From the NCBI GenBank assembly GCA_026395795.1, contig JAPLYB010000033.1, forward strand, positions 1 to 49,547: DNA of 49,547 bases. The letters run 5' to 3'. Position numbers and translations under genes: made by a program. Shown piece by piece: positions 18,214 through 28,506 of the stretch. Within the stretch, counting starts at the first letter, position 1, and the number at the start of each line of letters is the position of its first letter. The notes beneath the pieces are model-generated. The model saw only the letters and a program-made list of their open reading frames with translations. It was not told where the DNA came from and did no database searches. Source of the stretch: Candidatus Pacearchaeota archaeon. Its GTDB lineage: Archaea; Nanobdellota; Nanobdellia; Pacearchaeales; UBA284.

Positions 18214-18974
18214 TTTTTAATTGATTTAAAAATTATTGTTGCGGGAAAAATGGACATTCTCTTTCTTCCGTAACTGTCACCTACTCCTATCCAAGAGTCT
18301 CCTTTACATTTTTTTCTTGAATCTGGTTCAATTATTCTTTCAACAAAAAATCCTGCCTGGACAAGTGCATCGAATAAATCCTGGATTTTGTGCGAGTATC
18401 CTACAAAGGTATGCTTTGAACCATCTGGCCAAAAATCGTCCTCTACTATTTCTCCAGCATCAAAGTAACTTTGTTTAATTTTCTCTCCTTTATGATCTAA
18501 AGTGTAGAAAAAGGGATGTTCCAAACTAAAAGTAAAAATTCCATTAACTTTGAGGACTCTGTAAACTTCCTTGAAGCATTTCTTTAGATTTCCGATATAT
18601 TGCAGTGAATAAGCAGAAAAAACAATGTCTTGTGAATTTGACTTGATAACCTTTAAATTTAGAATACTTCCTTGAATTAATTTAATGTTGACTTTATTCT
18701 TATTAACAAGGTCTTTTGCAAACTTAAGTTCCTCCTCAGATATATCAATTCCAATAACCTTTGCGCCTTTTTTAGCCATAGCGATTCCACATTGTGCGCC
18801 TCCACAACCTATTTCAAGAATGTTTTTTTTGTTAATATTTCCTAGCAATTTCAACTCATCTTCTAACGGGGCTCCTGGACCATAATGAATCCCAATAGGG
18901 ATATTAAATTTCTTTTGATAGTATTGAGAAGCGTCTTCCCACCATCTTTTTATTTTTTTGGATTTGTCTTTCAT
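18210..18974 (-). CDS. SAM-dependent methyltransferase
   Basis: ILEIGCGGAQCGIAMAKKGAKVIGIDISEEELKFA. Confidence 0.85.
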   Translation of the reverse strand: MKDKSKKIKRWWEDASQYYQKKFNIPIGIHYGPGAPLEDELKLLGNINKKNILEIGCGGAQCGIAMAKKGAKVIGIDISEEELKFAKDLVNKNKVNIKLIQGSILNLKVIKSNSQDIVFSAYSLQYIGNLKKCFKEVYRVLKVNGIFTFSLEHPFFYTLDHKGEKIKQSYFDAGEIVEDDFWPDGSKHTFVGYSHKIQDLFDALVQAGFFVERIIEPDSRKKCKGDSWIGVGDSYGRKRMSIFPATIIFKSIKK

Positions 18975-18987
18975 TCTATCCTCCTTT

Positions 18988-19386
18988 TTACCTCTTATTA
19001 AAAGTATCTACTCTTTTTATAATTTCTTTAATAGTTTCTTTTATTGCTAATTTAACATTTTTAGTATTATCTACATCTTTTATTTTCCATATAATAATTT
19101 TATAATTTTTATAGTTTTTTATCTGGCTCTTTTTAACATCATCTGCAACAATGATAATCAAATTCTGCCATTTCAGCATTTTTTCATTCACTTTTCTTGG
19201 CTTTCCTCTAATGTCAATTCCAAAACTTTTAGAAATTTTAACTTCATTTTTATCTAGAGAAGAATTATCTAAATAAATTCCTGCACTAATTGCTCCATTC
19301 TTAGTTTTCCGATTCAGTCGATTATAATAAGCTGAAGCTACTCTGCTTCTGAATCTATTATGTTTGCACACAAAAAGAAATTTCAT
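18988..19386 (-). CDS. Low-molecular-weight protein tyrosine phosphatase-like protein
   Basis: FLFVCKHNRFRSRVASAYY (CX5R-type loop). Confidence 0.65.
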   Translation of the reverse strand: MKFLFVCKHNRFRSRVASAYYNRLNRKTKNGAISAGIYLDNSSLDKNEVKISKSFGIDIRGKPRKVNEKMLKWQNLIIIVADDVKKSQIKNYKNYKIIIWKIKDVDNTKNVKLAIKETIKEIIKRVDTFNKR

Positions 19387-19521
19387 GATGTCTCTTTGAT
19401 TGTTTAAACAAAATCCTATTTAAAATTCTTTCTTAACTGAAAAAAGAATTTTAATTAAGTAAAAAACATTATATATTTTAAAATACAACAATGATTATAA
19501 ATAAACAAACCAAATCTACAA

Positions 19522-20055
19522 ATGGCAGAATACACTAAAAAACCACTTGATAAGCATATTCTTGTATGTGCCCCTGACTCAGAAAATGTAGCTTGTGTTG
19601 CATATCATGCTCAATTAGTTCTTCAACCCCCAAGAAATTCTGATGAAAAAAAAAGTTATACTCATCACTTAGTAATTGAATCAACAGACCTTGCATTTTA
19701 TAATCATAGACTTAATCCAATTTTTGGAGTATATTCTCCAGTTCTAAGATTCTTAGATTGGGACCCACATAGTTTGAACACAGGAGAGAGATTAGATACT
19801 GAAAAAGCAGGAGAAATGTTTTTGGGTGGTATCGAACAAAAAATAATGGCTGCTATGAATTCTGTAAAAGAAAGGCTCTTGAAATTACGTATCTCAGGAA
19901 GGGGATGTTTCACAGGAGCAGATTTAGAAAAATATATATACTTTCTAATGAAAGTAGTAAAAATAGAAGCTGGAGCAATTACTAGTGAAGCTGGAATAGG
20001 GCCAATGACTTATGAAAATGGCTTGTTTCTTAGTCCACTCAAACCAGCTTCTTAA
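19522..20055 (+). CDS. Hypothetical protein
   Basis: 177-aa coding-like ORF with leaderless-type TATA upstream. Confidence 0.5.
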   Translation: MAEYTKKPLDKHILVCAPDSENVACVAYHAQLVLQPPRNSDEKKSYTHHLVIESTDLAFYNHRLNPIFGVYSPVLRFLDWDPHSLNTGERLDTEKAGEMFLGGIEQKIMAAMNSVKERLLKLRISGRGCFTGADLEKYIYFLMKVVKIEAGAITSEAGIGPMTYENGLFLSPLKPAS

Positions 20056-20088
20056 TTAACCTAAAATAAATTCTTAAATTTAATCAAA

Positions 20089-20364
20089 CTACCACCATTT
20101 ATAATCTTTATAGGTAGTATACCATTTATTTTTTGCTTTTCTTAAAGATAATCCTTCTACCAGTACTTTATTTTCAAGATTATTAGATTCTAAATCATTT
20201 AAGAACCTAGTCTCGCAAACCTCGCGATGATGAATTCCTCCCATATACCTTAGCTTAATAAACACATGAGAAACCTTGCTTACAAAAACATAAACCGGAA
20301 TCTCTATTTGTTTCCTAGGTCCTCTATGACCTAATTTTACAAGAACATAACACCATTTCTTCAT
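20089..20364 (-). CDS. Small hypothetical protein
   Basis: Start MKKWCYVLVKLG; the longer ORF N-terminus overlaps EF-2. Confidence 0.4.
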   Translation of the reverse strand: MKKWCYVLVKLGHRGPRKQIEIPVYVFVSKVSHVFIKLRYMGGIHHREVCETRFLNDLESNNLENKVLVEGLSLRKAKNKWYTTYKDYKWW

Positions 20365-20389
20365 AATTAAAAAACAAATAAATTTAAGT

Positions 20390-22579
20390 TTATTGTCCTT
20401 CGGCCAATCCTTTCCTTTGTCTAATCTGTCTAATAGTCTTCTCTTGTAAATCAGAAGGTATTCTTGCGAAGGACTGGTCAATAATGTAGAATGTTGCTCT
20501 CCCTTCAGATGAACTTCTCAAATCATTGCTTAATCCAAACATCTCTGAAACAGGCAAGGTGCATTTCATCGTAAGATGATCTTCTTCTTGCTCTGCCCCC
20601 ATCATCTGACCCCTTCTGCTTTGGATGATCTTTGTAACTTCGTTTACGAAATTAATTGGAGCTTCAACTTGAACTTCTTGTAATGGTTCATACAAAACAG
20701 GTCTGGCATCCATAACACAAGATCTTATCGCATCCCTAACAGCAGGGATAACTTGTGCCGGCCCTCTATGAATAGCATCTTCATGTAGCTTTGTATCAAT
20801 AAGGGAGACTTTTAACTTTATTGAAGGCTCCCTTGATAAAACTCCCTGATCTACAATCTGCTCAAATGCGGTCATCACCAGCTCTATAACTTCTCCAATA
20901 TGAACTTCTCCTCTTGTCTTATCAAGTAAAACGCAGTCTCTATAAATCTCCTTATACTGTTTAGCTTCATCATTCTCTATTCCAAGAGAAGTTAATTTCT
21001 TAAATAAAAGTTCATCTTTTTTCTTCACTTTTGTCTCTGGAATTTCCTTGTTCTTGATTGCTTGATAAACAGCATCTTCTAAAGGCTCCACAGTCATTGT
21101 AAATACGTTATGCTTATTCGGACTTCTTCCTTCAAATTCTCCACTCGCTTTAGTTATACTCTCTCTATAAACAACAATTGGCGGAGATGTTGAGATTTCA
21201 ACATTTTTCTCAGTCCTTATTCTGTTAGTTATGATTTCTAGATGCAGTTCTCCCATGCCACTTATCAAATGCTGTCCAGTTTCTTCATTGATCTGGACCC
21301 TGATGCAAGGATCTTCCTTTCCAACCTGTTTTAATACTGAAATCAATTTAGGCAAATCAGATGCTTTTTTAGATTCAATTGCTTCTGTAACAACCGGCTC
21401 AAAAATATGCCTTATTTCTTCAAAAGAAGTTTCTGGTTCAGAAGTGATTGTCTCGCTGGTGTTTGCGACAATTCCTCCAAGAGCAAGAACATTTCCAGCA
21501 GGAATTTCTTTTAATGATTCAGCTTTTATCCCATCATAGATAAAAACTTGTTGGATTTTTTGTCTTAATTTTGCATTGTTCAAATAAACATCCATCCCTT
21601 CATAAACCGTTCCAGAAAATAATCTTCCAACAGAAAGTTCTTTTCCAGTTTTAGTATCAACAATGATTTTTGTAATGATAAATGCTAATTTTCCATTTGG
21701 ATTGCAGGCAAGTAAATCTTTTCCAAATTCTGAATCAGGATCGCCATTCCAAATTTTTGGGATTCTGTATTTCTGGGCATCAACAGGGCTTGGATGATGT
21801 TTAATGACCATATCAAGGATTACTTCATACAATGGTGCATTTTTCCAACACCATTCCTTCATTTCAGTTTCTTCCATATCATAAATCTTTGTGATGTCTT
21901 TAAAAGAAACATTTTTCTTTTTCATGAATGGCAATGACAATGCCCAATTATCTCTTGCAGATCCAAAAGCAACACTTCCATCCCCAATATTCACTTTCCA
22001 TTTCTCTTTATATTCTGGTTCAGCAATCTTTTCAATTAATTTATTAAAGTTAGCAATGATCTTGACAATTCTGTCCTGCATAGCTTCTGGTCCAAGCTTA
22101 AGTTCTTTAATCAATCTGTCAAACTTATTAATAAAAAGAACAGGTTTAACCCTTTCTCTTAAGGCTTGCTTAATAACTGTCTCTGTTTGGGGCATTATTC
22201 CTTCAGAAGCACAAACCAAAACAATTGTTCCATCAACTGCCCTCATTGCACTTGTAACATTTCCTGAGAAATCAATATGCCCAGGGGTATCAATTAGATT
22301 GATTAAATATTCTTGTCCATTAGATTCGTGGACCATAGAAACATTTGCAGAATCAACAGTCAAAAGCCTTTCTTGTTCATCAGCATGCTGCCAGGTCATC
22401 ATCCCAGAATCTAGGTCTCCTGCATTTTTTGAAGCCATCATTCCAGCTGCAGCTAATAGATTATCAGTTAGGGCTGTTTTTCCATGATGTATGTGGGCAG
22501 AAGTACACACATTCCTTATATGACTTTGCTGACTAACAAGTCTTCTAAACTTATCGATTCTTAATTCTTTTTGTGCCAT
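20390..22579 (-). CDS. Elongation factor 2
   Basis: SAHIHHGKTALTDNLL, IDTPGHIDFSGNV, INKFDRLI; C-terminal RRGQMMG. Confidence 0.97.
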   Translation of the reverse strand: MAQKELRIDKFRRLVSQQSHIRNVCTSAHIHHGKTALTDNLLAAAGMMASKNAGDLDSGMMTWQHADEQERLLTVDSANVSMVHESNGQEYLINLIDTPGHIDFSGNVTSAMRAVDGTIVLVCASEGIMPQTETVIKQALRERVKPVLFINKFDRLIKELKLGPEAMQDRIVKIIANFNKLIEKIAEPEYKEKWKVNIGDGSVAFGSARDNWALSLPFMKKKNVSFKDITKIYDMEETEMKEWCWKNAPLYEVILDMVIKHHPSPVDAQKYRIPKIWNGDPDSEFGKDLLACNPNGKLAFIITKIIVDTKTGKELSVGRLFSGTVYEGMDVYLNNAKLRQKIQQVFIYDGIKAESLKEIPAGNVLALGGIVANTSETITSEPETSFEEIRHIFEPVVTEAIESKKASDLPKLISVLKQVGKEDPCIRVQINEETGQHLISGMGELHLEIITNRIRTEKNVEISTSPPIVVYRESITKASGEFEGRSPNKHNVFTMTVEPLEDAVYQAIKNKEIPETKVKKKDELLFKKLTSLGIENDEAKQYKEIYRDCVLLDKTRGEVHIGEVIELVMTAFEQIVDQGVLSREPSIKLKVSLIDTKLHEDAIHRGPAQVIPAVRDAIRSCVMDARPVLYEPLQEVQVEAPINFVNEVTKIIQSRRGQMMGAEQEEDHLTMKCTLPVSEMFGLSNDLRSSSEGRATFYIIDQSFARIPSDLQEKTIRQIRQRKGLAEGQ

Positions 22580-22630
22580 AAACTGTTTATCAAAAGAATG
22601 TTTAAAAAGGTTTCTAAAAAGAAATTAGTT

Positions 22631-23347
22631 TTATCTTACGTATTTTCTCAATCCCAAAACTTTACATAAAATTTTTGGAGTTAGCTTTCGCCCAAAATTC
22701 CTTGGAAACAAACCATGTTGTCTTATCATATGGGCATCGTCTGAAAAGAGAGATAGTATGTAATCTTCATAGTCTTCAAAGTTGCCCTTAGCAAATTTTT
22801 CAGCTTCTTCCAAACTAGGATAACTGCTTTCAACTATTCTGCATACTGCTGCAAGAATAGCGTTATTGGCCTGAGAAGAATCGTCTAGATCTACATCAGA
22901 GATTAAATTAACTCCAGGCATCGACTCGGAGATTATTTCTTTAAGTCTTTTTAGACTTCCTTTTGGACCATACTTCAAATAAAGGTCATTATAGAAATCA
23001 ATAAATTTTCTATCAATACCTTTCCTGCATATTGTCTCAGAATATTTCCCTGAAAAACCATCAAACGGACAAATTCGAGACATTGCTCCAAAGGTTGATA
23101 CAACCACTCCAGGATATGGTTGATAACCTGTACTAAATCTTCCACTTTCCAAAGCATCGGCAATTTCTTGATTTGAGACCTCAAGTTCTTTTAATTGCTT
23201 CCAGTCATCTCGGAAAACATGTAATAAAGAATCTCTTTGACCGATAAATCTCTGTTTTCTTAATCGTCTCTCAAGTTCCGCAAAACCAATTTCCCCAAAA
23301 GAAGTTTGAAAAGTTAAGTCTTGGTATCTACTTAATACATCCTCCAT
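22631..23347 (-). CDS. Hypothetical protein inside the str operon
   Basis: 238-aa ORF between S7 and EF-2, same strand. Confidence 0.55.
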   Translation of the reverse strand: MEDVLSRYQDLTFQTSFGEIGFAELERRLRKQRFIGQRDSLLHVFRDDWKQLKELEVSNQEIADALESGRFSTGYQPYPGVVVSTFGAMSRICPFDGFSGKYSETICRKGIDRKFIDFYNDLYLKYGPKGSLKRLKEIISESMPGVNLISDVDLDDSSQANNAILAAVCRIVESSYPSLEEAEKFAKGNFEDYEDYILSLFSDDAHMIRQHGLFPRNFGRKLTPKILCKVLGLRKYVR

Positions 23348-23364
23348 AATTTCCTATCAGATCT

Positions 23365-23949
23365 TTATCTAGCAGAATTTGCCTGTTTCTCGGTTTCAAT
23401 TTTCTTTGTTACAGAAAAACTTTCATTAGAATTCTGTGCAGCATTGATTATTTCTTCTGCAAGGGTCTCATAAATCTTCTTCTTTTTATTGAAAGACTTG
23501 TCATGAGATCCATGCACCATATTCCTTATTGAAAGACTTAATCTTCTTACAGGAGATACATCAACTGCTTGAGGATATCTTGCTCCACCATATTCTATAC
23601 TTGTTACTTCATCTCTAGGAGAAGCATTCTCAATAGCCCTTATAAAAACTTGAACAGGATTTTCTTTTGTTTTTTCTTCAATTATCTTAAAAGCAGCAAT
23701 AACAACCTTTGCTCCTTGGGTGTATTTTCCAGAAACTCTAGTTATAATCTTATGTTTCTTTCCCCTGTGTCCTGGAACAGCTAGTTCTGAAATTAACTTT
23801 TCAATGATATTAACCTTTGATTTTGAAAATCTCTCCCTTGCTCTTCCATGACTCTTAATAATCAGCCTTGGTTCTAAATTGATGTACTTTTTCAAAGCAG
23901 GATCTTTTATTTCAATTTTATCCACATCAAATATATCAAATATTTTCAT
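23365..23949 (-). CDS. rps7: Ribosomal protein S7
   Basis: NPVQVFIRAIENASPRDEVTSIEYGGARYPQAVDVSPVRRLSLSIRNMV. Confidence 0.95.
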   Translation of the reverse strand: MKIFDIFDVDKIEIKDPALKKYINLEPRLIIKSHGRARERFSKSKVNIIEKLISELAVPGHRGKKHKIITRVSGKYTQGAKVVIAAFKIIEEKTKENPVQVFIRAIENASPRDEVTSIEYGGARYPQAVDVSPVRRLSLSIRNMVHGSHDKSFNKKKKIYETLAEEIINAAQNSNESFSVTKKIETEKQANSAR

Positions 23950-24090
23950 TTTAATGTTATTTTATTAATTTTTAGTTTATATTGAGTTTAATTTTTTATA
24001 TTATTAACATGCTTTTGCCTTTGATTTTTTGTTTATAAATTTTCAAGTTATTGATATTATTTATTAATTTATAGATGTTTATTTCAGATT

Positions 24091-24513
24091 TTATCTTCTT
24101 CCTTTCTCAACTTTTCCATGCACAAGTCTGCTTAATGGTTGATCATTTACAGAAATAACTTGATATCTAACACAAGGAATATCTCCTTTTGCTCTTCCCA
24201 TCTTCCCGCCAATGCATTCAACAAGAACTTCATCATGCTCATCAATAAACTTCTGAGCTAAATTTCCTGGAATGAAAGCAGTAATTGTCTTATTATTCTT
24301 AAGCAACTGGACCTTGGCACATTTTCTCATAGCAGAGTTTGGCTGTTTAGCCTCAAGTTGAACCTTTTCAAGAACAATTCCTTTAGCCTGACTTGTTCCT
24401 TCTAAAGGATCAGTCTTCTCCTTCAAGTTAAGCATCCTTCTCTTGAATCCAAAATGCTTCCATCTAGCCTTTTTCCTTATTTTTATCAGTTTTCTTGCAC
24501 TCATTAATCCCAT
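24091..24513 (-). CDS. rps12: Ribosomal protein S12
   Basis: [39 protein letters not shown]; start trimmed. Confidence 0.95.
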   Translation of the reverse strand: MGLMSARKLIKIRKKARWKHFGFKRRMLNLKEKTDPLEGTSQAKGIVLEKVQLEAKQPNSAMRKCAKVQLLKNNKTITAFIPGNLAQKFIDEHDEVLVECIGGKMGRAKGDIPCVRYQVISVNDQPLSRLVHGKVEKGRR

Positions 24514-24562
24514 GATAATATTGTTGAACATACCTTTATAAATCTTATTCAAAAGTACATTT

Positions 24563-24616
24563 ATGCTAGAAAATCATAGATTTTCTGCACGCCGAAAATG
24601 GTTCATTTTCGAGCGT
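24563..24616. repeat. Double-hairpin element, copy G
   Basis: ATGC-T-AGAAAATC-ATA-GATTTTCT-GCACGC-CGAAAATG-GTT-CATTTTCG-A-GCGT. Confidence 0.8.
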
Positions 24617-24641
24617 AAATCTTTTTAAAGAAATCAGCCCT

Positions 24642-25457
24642 ATGTTATTCATGAAAAAAGAGACCTGGAATGATAGTCTATATTTTAAGGGGCATTTAGA
24701 TTGTTTATTCTTTTATTCAAAGCATATTAAGGAAATTGCTCCATTTATAAAAAATAAGGAAATTGCAGCAAAAATTCATGTAGAAAATGGTGTTTTTCTA
24801 AGAAGGGGGTCTAAGGATTTGCCTTTATTTATCAAAGAGTTCTCAGACAAAGAACTAAACAATAAATTTTTTGAACTAAGAACAAAGATGAAAAGAGCAG
24901 AAGCAATTGAAAACAAGCTATTAACAAAAGTTCAAGAAAAACTATGGCTATATTTCCCCCCAAACAAACCAGTTGAATTCTTTTATGCAACAAATGGTGA
25001 AGGACAAGGAAAACAGATAGAAAGAATTTTTATAGATTTAGATAGGACTAATCTTCCAACAGAGAAGGCAAAGATTGTTGCAAAAGCCCTAGTTAAGGAT
25101 ATTAAGGAAGACAAGGGATTTAACAAACTCTTGAAGTATAAAATCCAAGTTCTTTTTACAGGTTCAAGTTATCATGTTTATCTTCTGCTTGAAAAACCAA
25201 TCAACCATAACTTCTATGAAAAATATCTTTCTTACAGTAAAAATGAAAAGATTCCTTCTTTTATTGGAAAGTGGGCAAAATCCATCTCAAAAAACACAGG
25301 CATCTCAGTTACAGGAGGTCATGAAAAAACAAAAGACATAATTATTCTAGATCCTTCAGGGACTCCATCGGGCAAACTGGCAAGAGTTCCTTTTTCAATC
25401 CATATTAAGAACGATAAAATTGATAGCATCGCTAGATTTATAAGTTTAGAACATTAA
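24642..25457 (+). CDS. Archaeo-eukaryotic primase (PriS)-like protein
   Basis: IERIFIDLDRTN acidic motif, VLFTGSSYHVYLLLEKP, PSGKLARVPFSIHIKND. Confidence 0.65.
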   Translation: MLFMKKETWNDSLYFKGHLDCLFFYSKHIKEIAPFIKNKEIAAKIHVENGVFLRRGSKDLPLFIKEFSDKELNNKFFELRTKMKRAEAIENKLLTKVQEKLWLYFPPNKPVEFFYATNGEGQGKQIERIFIDLDRTNLPTEKAKIVAKALVKDIKEDKGFNKLLKYKIQVLFTGSSYHVYLLLEKPINHNFYEKYLSYSKNEKIPSFIGKWAKSISKNTGISVTGGHEKTKDIIILDPSGTPSGKLARVPFSIHIKNDKIDSIARFISLEH

Positions 25458-25483
25458 GAATAGCAAGGATAAACAATAAACTT

Positions 25484-25538
25484 ATGCTAAAAAACAGAAA
25501 TTTTTTGGCATGCAGAAAAAGTCCTCTTTTTCAAGCAT
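25484..25538. repeat. Double-hairpin element, copy H
   Basis: ATGC-T-AAAAAA-CAGAAA-TTTTTT-G-GCATGC-A-GAAAAAG-TCCT-CTTTTTC-AA-GCAT. Confidence 0.75.
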
Positions 25539-25575
25539 AATGTTAGAAAACTTGGTTCAAGAGATATGAGATAAA

Positions 25576-26088
25576 ATGAGTGAAAATCCAGTTCTAAGAA
25601 AAGAGTGGGAAAAAATAAAAAGAGAGCTTGAAATAGGGGCTTATTTTCTAACACCAAGTTTATATTTATCGGAGGCTTATGCTTTATTAGCTAAAGGGAC
25701 GATATCAAAAGAAGAACTTTTAGAAAGCATAAAAAGTGGTGCCGAATATTATAAATCTGAAAAATTTGTTGGTGAATTAGGAAGAAAAAGAAGGACAATA
25801 GAAGCAGATGAAGTAATAAGGGGGATTAAAAAAAGTTCAACAACAGAAATAAGGGGTTACAAAATTCCTGATCGCGGGGATATTATGATAAGAGAGGGGA
25901 TGATGTATGTCGGTTTTTGCACTCCAAGTGCAGCAAAACAGTATTTTCCCAGACAAGAAATAGGTTCTAAATACGAGATACGTCTTCCAACAAGTCTAGA
26001 GTTAGTTAGATTTGAGAGACAACTTTTAGAAAAAAGCCCAGCAGAATTGCATCTTTTCCCAAAAATGAAATCAGCTAAACCCTATTAA
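25576..26088 (+). CDS. Hypothetical protein
   Basis: 170-aa coding-like ORF. Confidence 0.5.
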   Translation: MSENPVLRKEWEKIKRELEIGAYFLTPSLYLSEAYALLAKGTISKEELLESIKSGAEYYKSEKFVGELGRKRRTIEADEVIRGIKKSSTTEIRGYKIPDRGDIMIREGMMYVGFCTPSAAKQYFPRQEIGSKYEIRLPTSLELVRFERQLLEKSPAELHLFPKMKSAKPY

Positions 26089-26120
26089 AATATCTCTCAA
26101 TTTTCATGACTTTTATTAAA

Positions 26121-26330
26121 ATGAAACTTTCAATTAAAGTTAAGCCAAATTCAAGAGAAAGCAAGTTTGATGAAAAAAGTTCTTTAGCTTATCTCAAATC
26201 TCCTCCCCAAGATAACAAAGCTAACATCGAACTTATTAAACTTCTTGCAAAACACTTTAAAGTTTCAAGTTCTCAGGTTAAGATAATAAAAGGGTTGACG
26301 AGCAGAGAAAAAGTGGTTGAAATAAACTAA
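26121..26330 (+). CDS. DUF167/YggU family protein
   Basis: LSIKVKPNSRESKF...PPQDNKANIELIKLLAKHFKVSSSQVKIIKGLTSREKVVEI. Confidence 0.85.
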   Translation: MKLSIKVKPNSRESKFDEKSSLAYLKSPPQDNKANIELIKLLAKHFKVSSSQVKIIKGLTSREKVVEIN

Positions 26331-26331
26331 A

Positions 26332-26958
26332 ATGGATATTCAAAAACTAGAACAGATTTTCAAAAAAAATTTAGAACCTTATAAGAAAGATTTTGGTTTT
26401 GTCTGTTTCTTTGGTAGTTTGAATCTAAAACATGACCTAGATTTATTCGTTTCTCCAAACAAGAACATAAAAAAAGGATATTTTCTAAAAAAATTGATTT
26501 CTTTTCTAGAAATAATTAAAAGCGATTTATCAAAAGAAAAAACAAGACTTTTAGTGATTTGGCATTCTACTTATGAAGAAGAAGTCGAATACCTAAATAC
26601 TGAAAAAAACTCTTTAATAATTCATATTTCTTCGTTTCCAGATATTCAACCAGTTCCAACTCCAAACTATTTGCCTTTTTTAAAAAAGACTGAAAAAGTA
26701 TTATCGGGAGACTATAATTCTATTTCAAAAATAAAGAGGACTAAATTAGATTATTATTATAATTACTTATTTATCTCAAATTGTTTATTTTCAAATTATC
26801 CAGGGAAACTAGAAGAAAAGAAAGTATCTGCGAAAGTGAATTATATCTACAAACATCTAACCGGAAAGAAAAGAGAACTAAACGGCTCATCAAAACAACA
26901 ATTTTTTGATTGTTGCGATTTCTTAGATAGTTTAGCTTACCAAAATCCAGTAAAATGA
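26332..26958 (+). CDS. Nucleotidyltransferase-fold-like hypothetical protein
   Basis: VCFFGSLNLKHDLDLFV (GS...DLDL). Confidence 0.45.
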   Translation: MDIQKLEQIFKKNLEPYKKDFGFVCFFGSLNLKHDLDLFVSPNKNIKKGYFLKKLISFLEIIKSDLSKEKTRLLVIWHSTYEEEVEYLNTEKNSLIIHISSFPDIQPVPTPNYLPFLKKTEKVLSGDYNSISKIKRTKLDYYYNYLFISNCLFSNYPGKLEEKKVSAKVNYIYKHLTGKKRELNGSSKQQFFDCCDFLDSLAYQNPVK

Positions 26959-27821
26959 TAATTAAAAATAGAAAAATAAGAGAATCAGCCCATGAGCTAA
27001 TTTCTAAATTATCTAAACTTGAATTTATCGAGTCAATTACCCTCGTTGGAAGTCATTCAGATTTAAAAATAAGCCCTTCAGAAAAGGTTATAGATCTAGA
27101 TTTTGTGATTATAGCTAATAAATTAATTTACAGAAACTACAAGACAATTTCCAAGATCTTTAGTGAAATTGCAAGAAAATTTTCCGATAGCAATTATTCT
27201 TTTTTCGTTGAAAGAAAAATCGGTCCATTTAAACCTCAAAGTCTGGAAAAAAAGTTTACAATTGTTCTCCACCAGATTATTTTTGACATAAAAGGCTATA
27301 GAGATTATTCTCAAAAAAGCGCCTTAGCATCCTATGACTGGCAAAGAACTAAACCACTTTATGGAAATCCGCTAAATTATTTTTTTAAAATTAAAAAGAT
27401 CAATACAAACCAACTTATTAAAGAAAGATTGGGGATAAATTTTTACTTAGATGCTCTCTCAAAAAAAGAAGGAGTTTGCATCATCTATAAGAAAAACAAA
27501 GAAAAGGTATGTCCTAAAATTAAAAAAATTAAGCTTTCAAAAAATCAACAAATTGAATTAATGTACCATGCTCTTTTTAACACACAAAACAATATGTTAA
27601 AGGTTATAAGCGGGAAAAATGAGATTTATTCTTTTTATAAACTAAATAAAACCTTTTTCGGAAAATTTGAAAATACAAAGAAATACAAAGATTTGTTTTT
27701 GCGATTACATATCTTAAAAACATCAATTAGGAGTAAGAAAAAAACAAGTGTTAATCTAAATGATTTAAGACAACAAACAATTTTCTTTTTAAATGATCTT
27801 AAAAAGATTCTAGCAAAATAA
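26955..27821 (+). CDS. Nucleotidyltransferase-fold-like hypothetical protein
   Basis: ITLVGSHSDLKISPSEKVIDLDFVIIA; ATGA overlap with upstream ORF. Confidence 0.45.
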   Translation: MIIKNRKIRESAHELISKLSKLEFIESITLVGSHSDLKISPSEKVIDLDFVIIANKLIYRNYKTISKIFSEIARKFSDSNYSFFVERKIGPFKPQSLEKKFTIVLHQIIFDIKGYRDYSQKSALASYDWQRTKPLYGNPLNYFFKIKKINTNQLIKERLGINFYLDALSKKEGVCIIYKKNKEKVCPKIKKIKLSKNQQIELMYHALFNTQNNMLKVISGKNEIYSFYKLNKTFFGKFENTKKYKDLFLRLHILKTSIRSKKKTSVNLNDLRQQTIFFLNDLKKILAK

Positions 27822-27880
27822 AACCACAATCCTTAAAACCTCTATTTTCTCTAGAGTCGATATTAAAAGGGGTATGTAAT

Positions 27881-28363
27881 ATGGCAGGAATAAAATATCA
27901 TGAAGCGCAAGATGTAGCATTTAACATAAAAAAGATATGTACTGTCCTAGACATGGACCATATTGACTTAAACCGAGTTTTTTGTATTAGAAGCATAGGA
28001 ACTGGTTCAAGGAATATCATAGCAAGATGTCATTCTCTTCCAAAAATCCTTCAACAAGTTTTAAACATCGAACCAGCTTATGTTATAGAAGTGATAAGTG
28101 AGAAATATGACCGAGCAGATGAAGAAGAAAAGATGAAAATTCTCATTCACGAACTCGCACACATTCCTAAAACATTTGGTGGCGGATTCGTTCATCATAA
28201 TGTTGTCCGTGATTCATTCATAAACAAGTTATATAAAAAATACGTTGAGAATTTGAGAAGAGATCCTTTTCCACTTACACCACAAAAAGAAATGACAGAA
28301 ACAACTGAAAAAACAGAGGAACCAAAAAAAGACTTTAGTTTAGGAAATTGGCTTGATGATTAA
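27881..28363 (+). CDS. Putative zinc metallopeptidase
   Basis: ILIHELAHIPKTFGGGFVHHN (HExxH). Confidence 0.7.
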   Translation: MAGIKYHEAQDVAFNIKKICTVLDMDHIDLNRVFCIRSIGTGSRNIIARCHSLPKILQQVLNIEPAYVIEVISEKYDRADEEEKMKILIHELAHIPKTFGGGFVHHNVVRDSFINKLYKKYVENLRRDPFPLTPQKEMTETTEKTEEPKKDFSLGNWLDD

Positions 28364-28506
28364 GATAGAAAGACCAGATAAAGAAGGATTTAAATTATAT
28401 TATTAGTCAAATCTGATTTACGAGACAACGCCATGTTAAGAATTTGGTTTATATTAATTATAAAAATATAGGGCAAGATTTATTAATGATTTTTTATTTA
28501 TCACTT

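Noticed and set aside
20365-20481. N-terminal part of the 130-aa ORF 20089..20481
   Set aside because: Overlaps the EF-2 3' end in another frame; an internal ATG at 20364 gives a non-overlapping gene.
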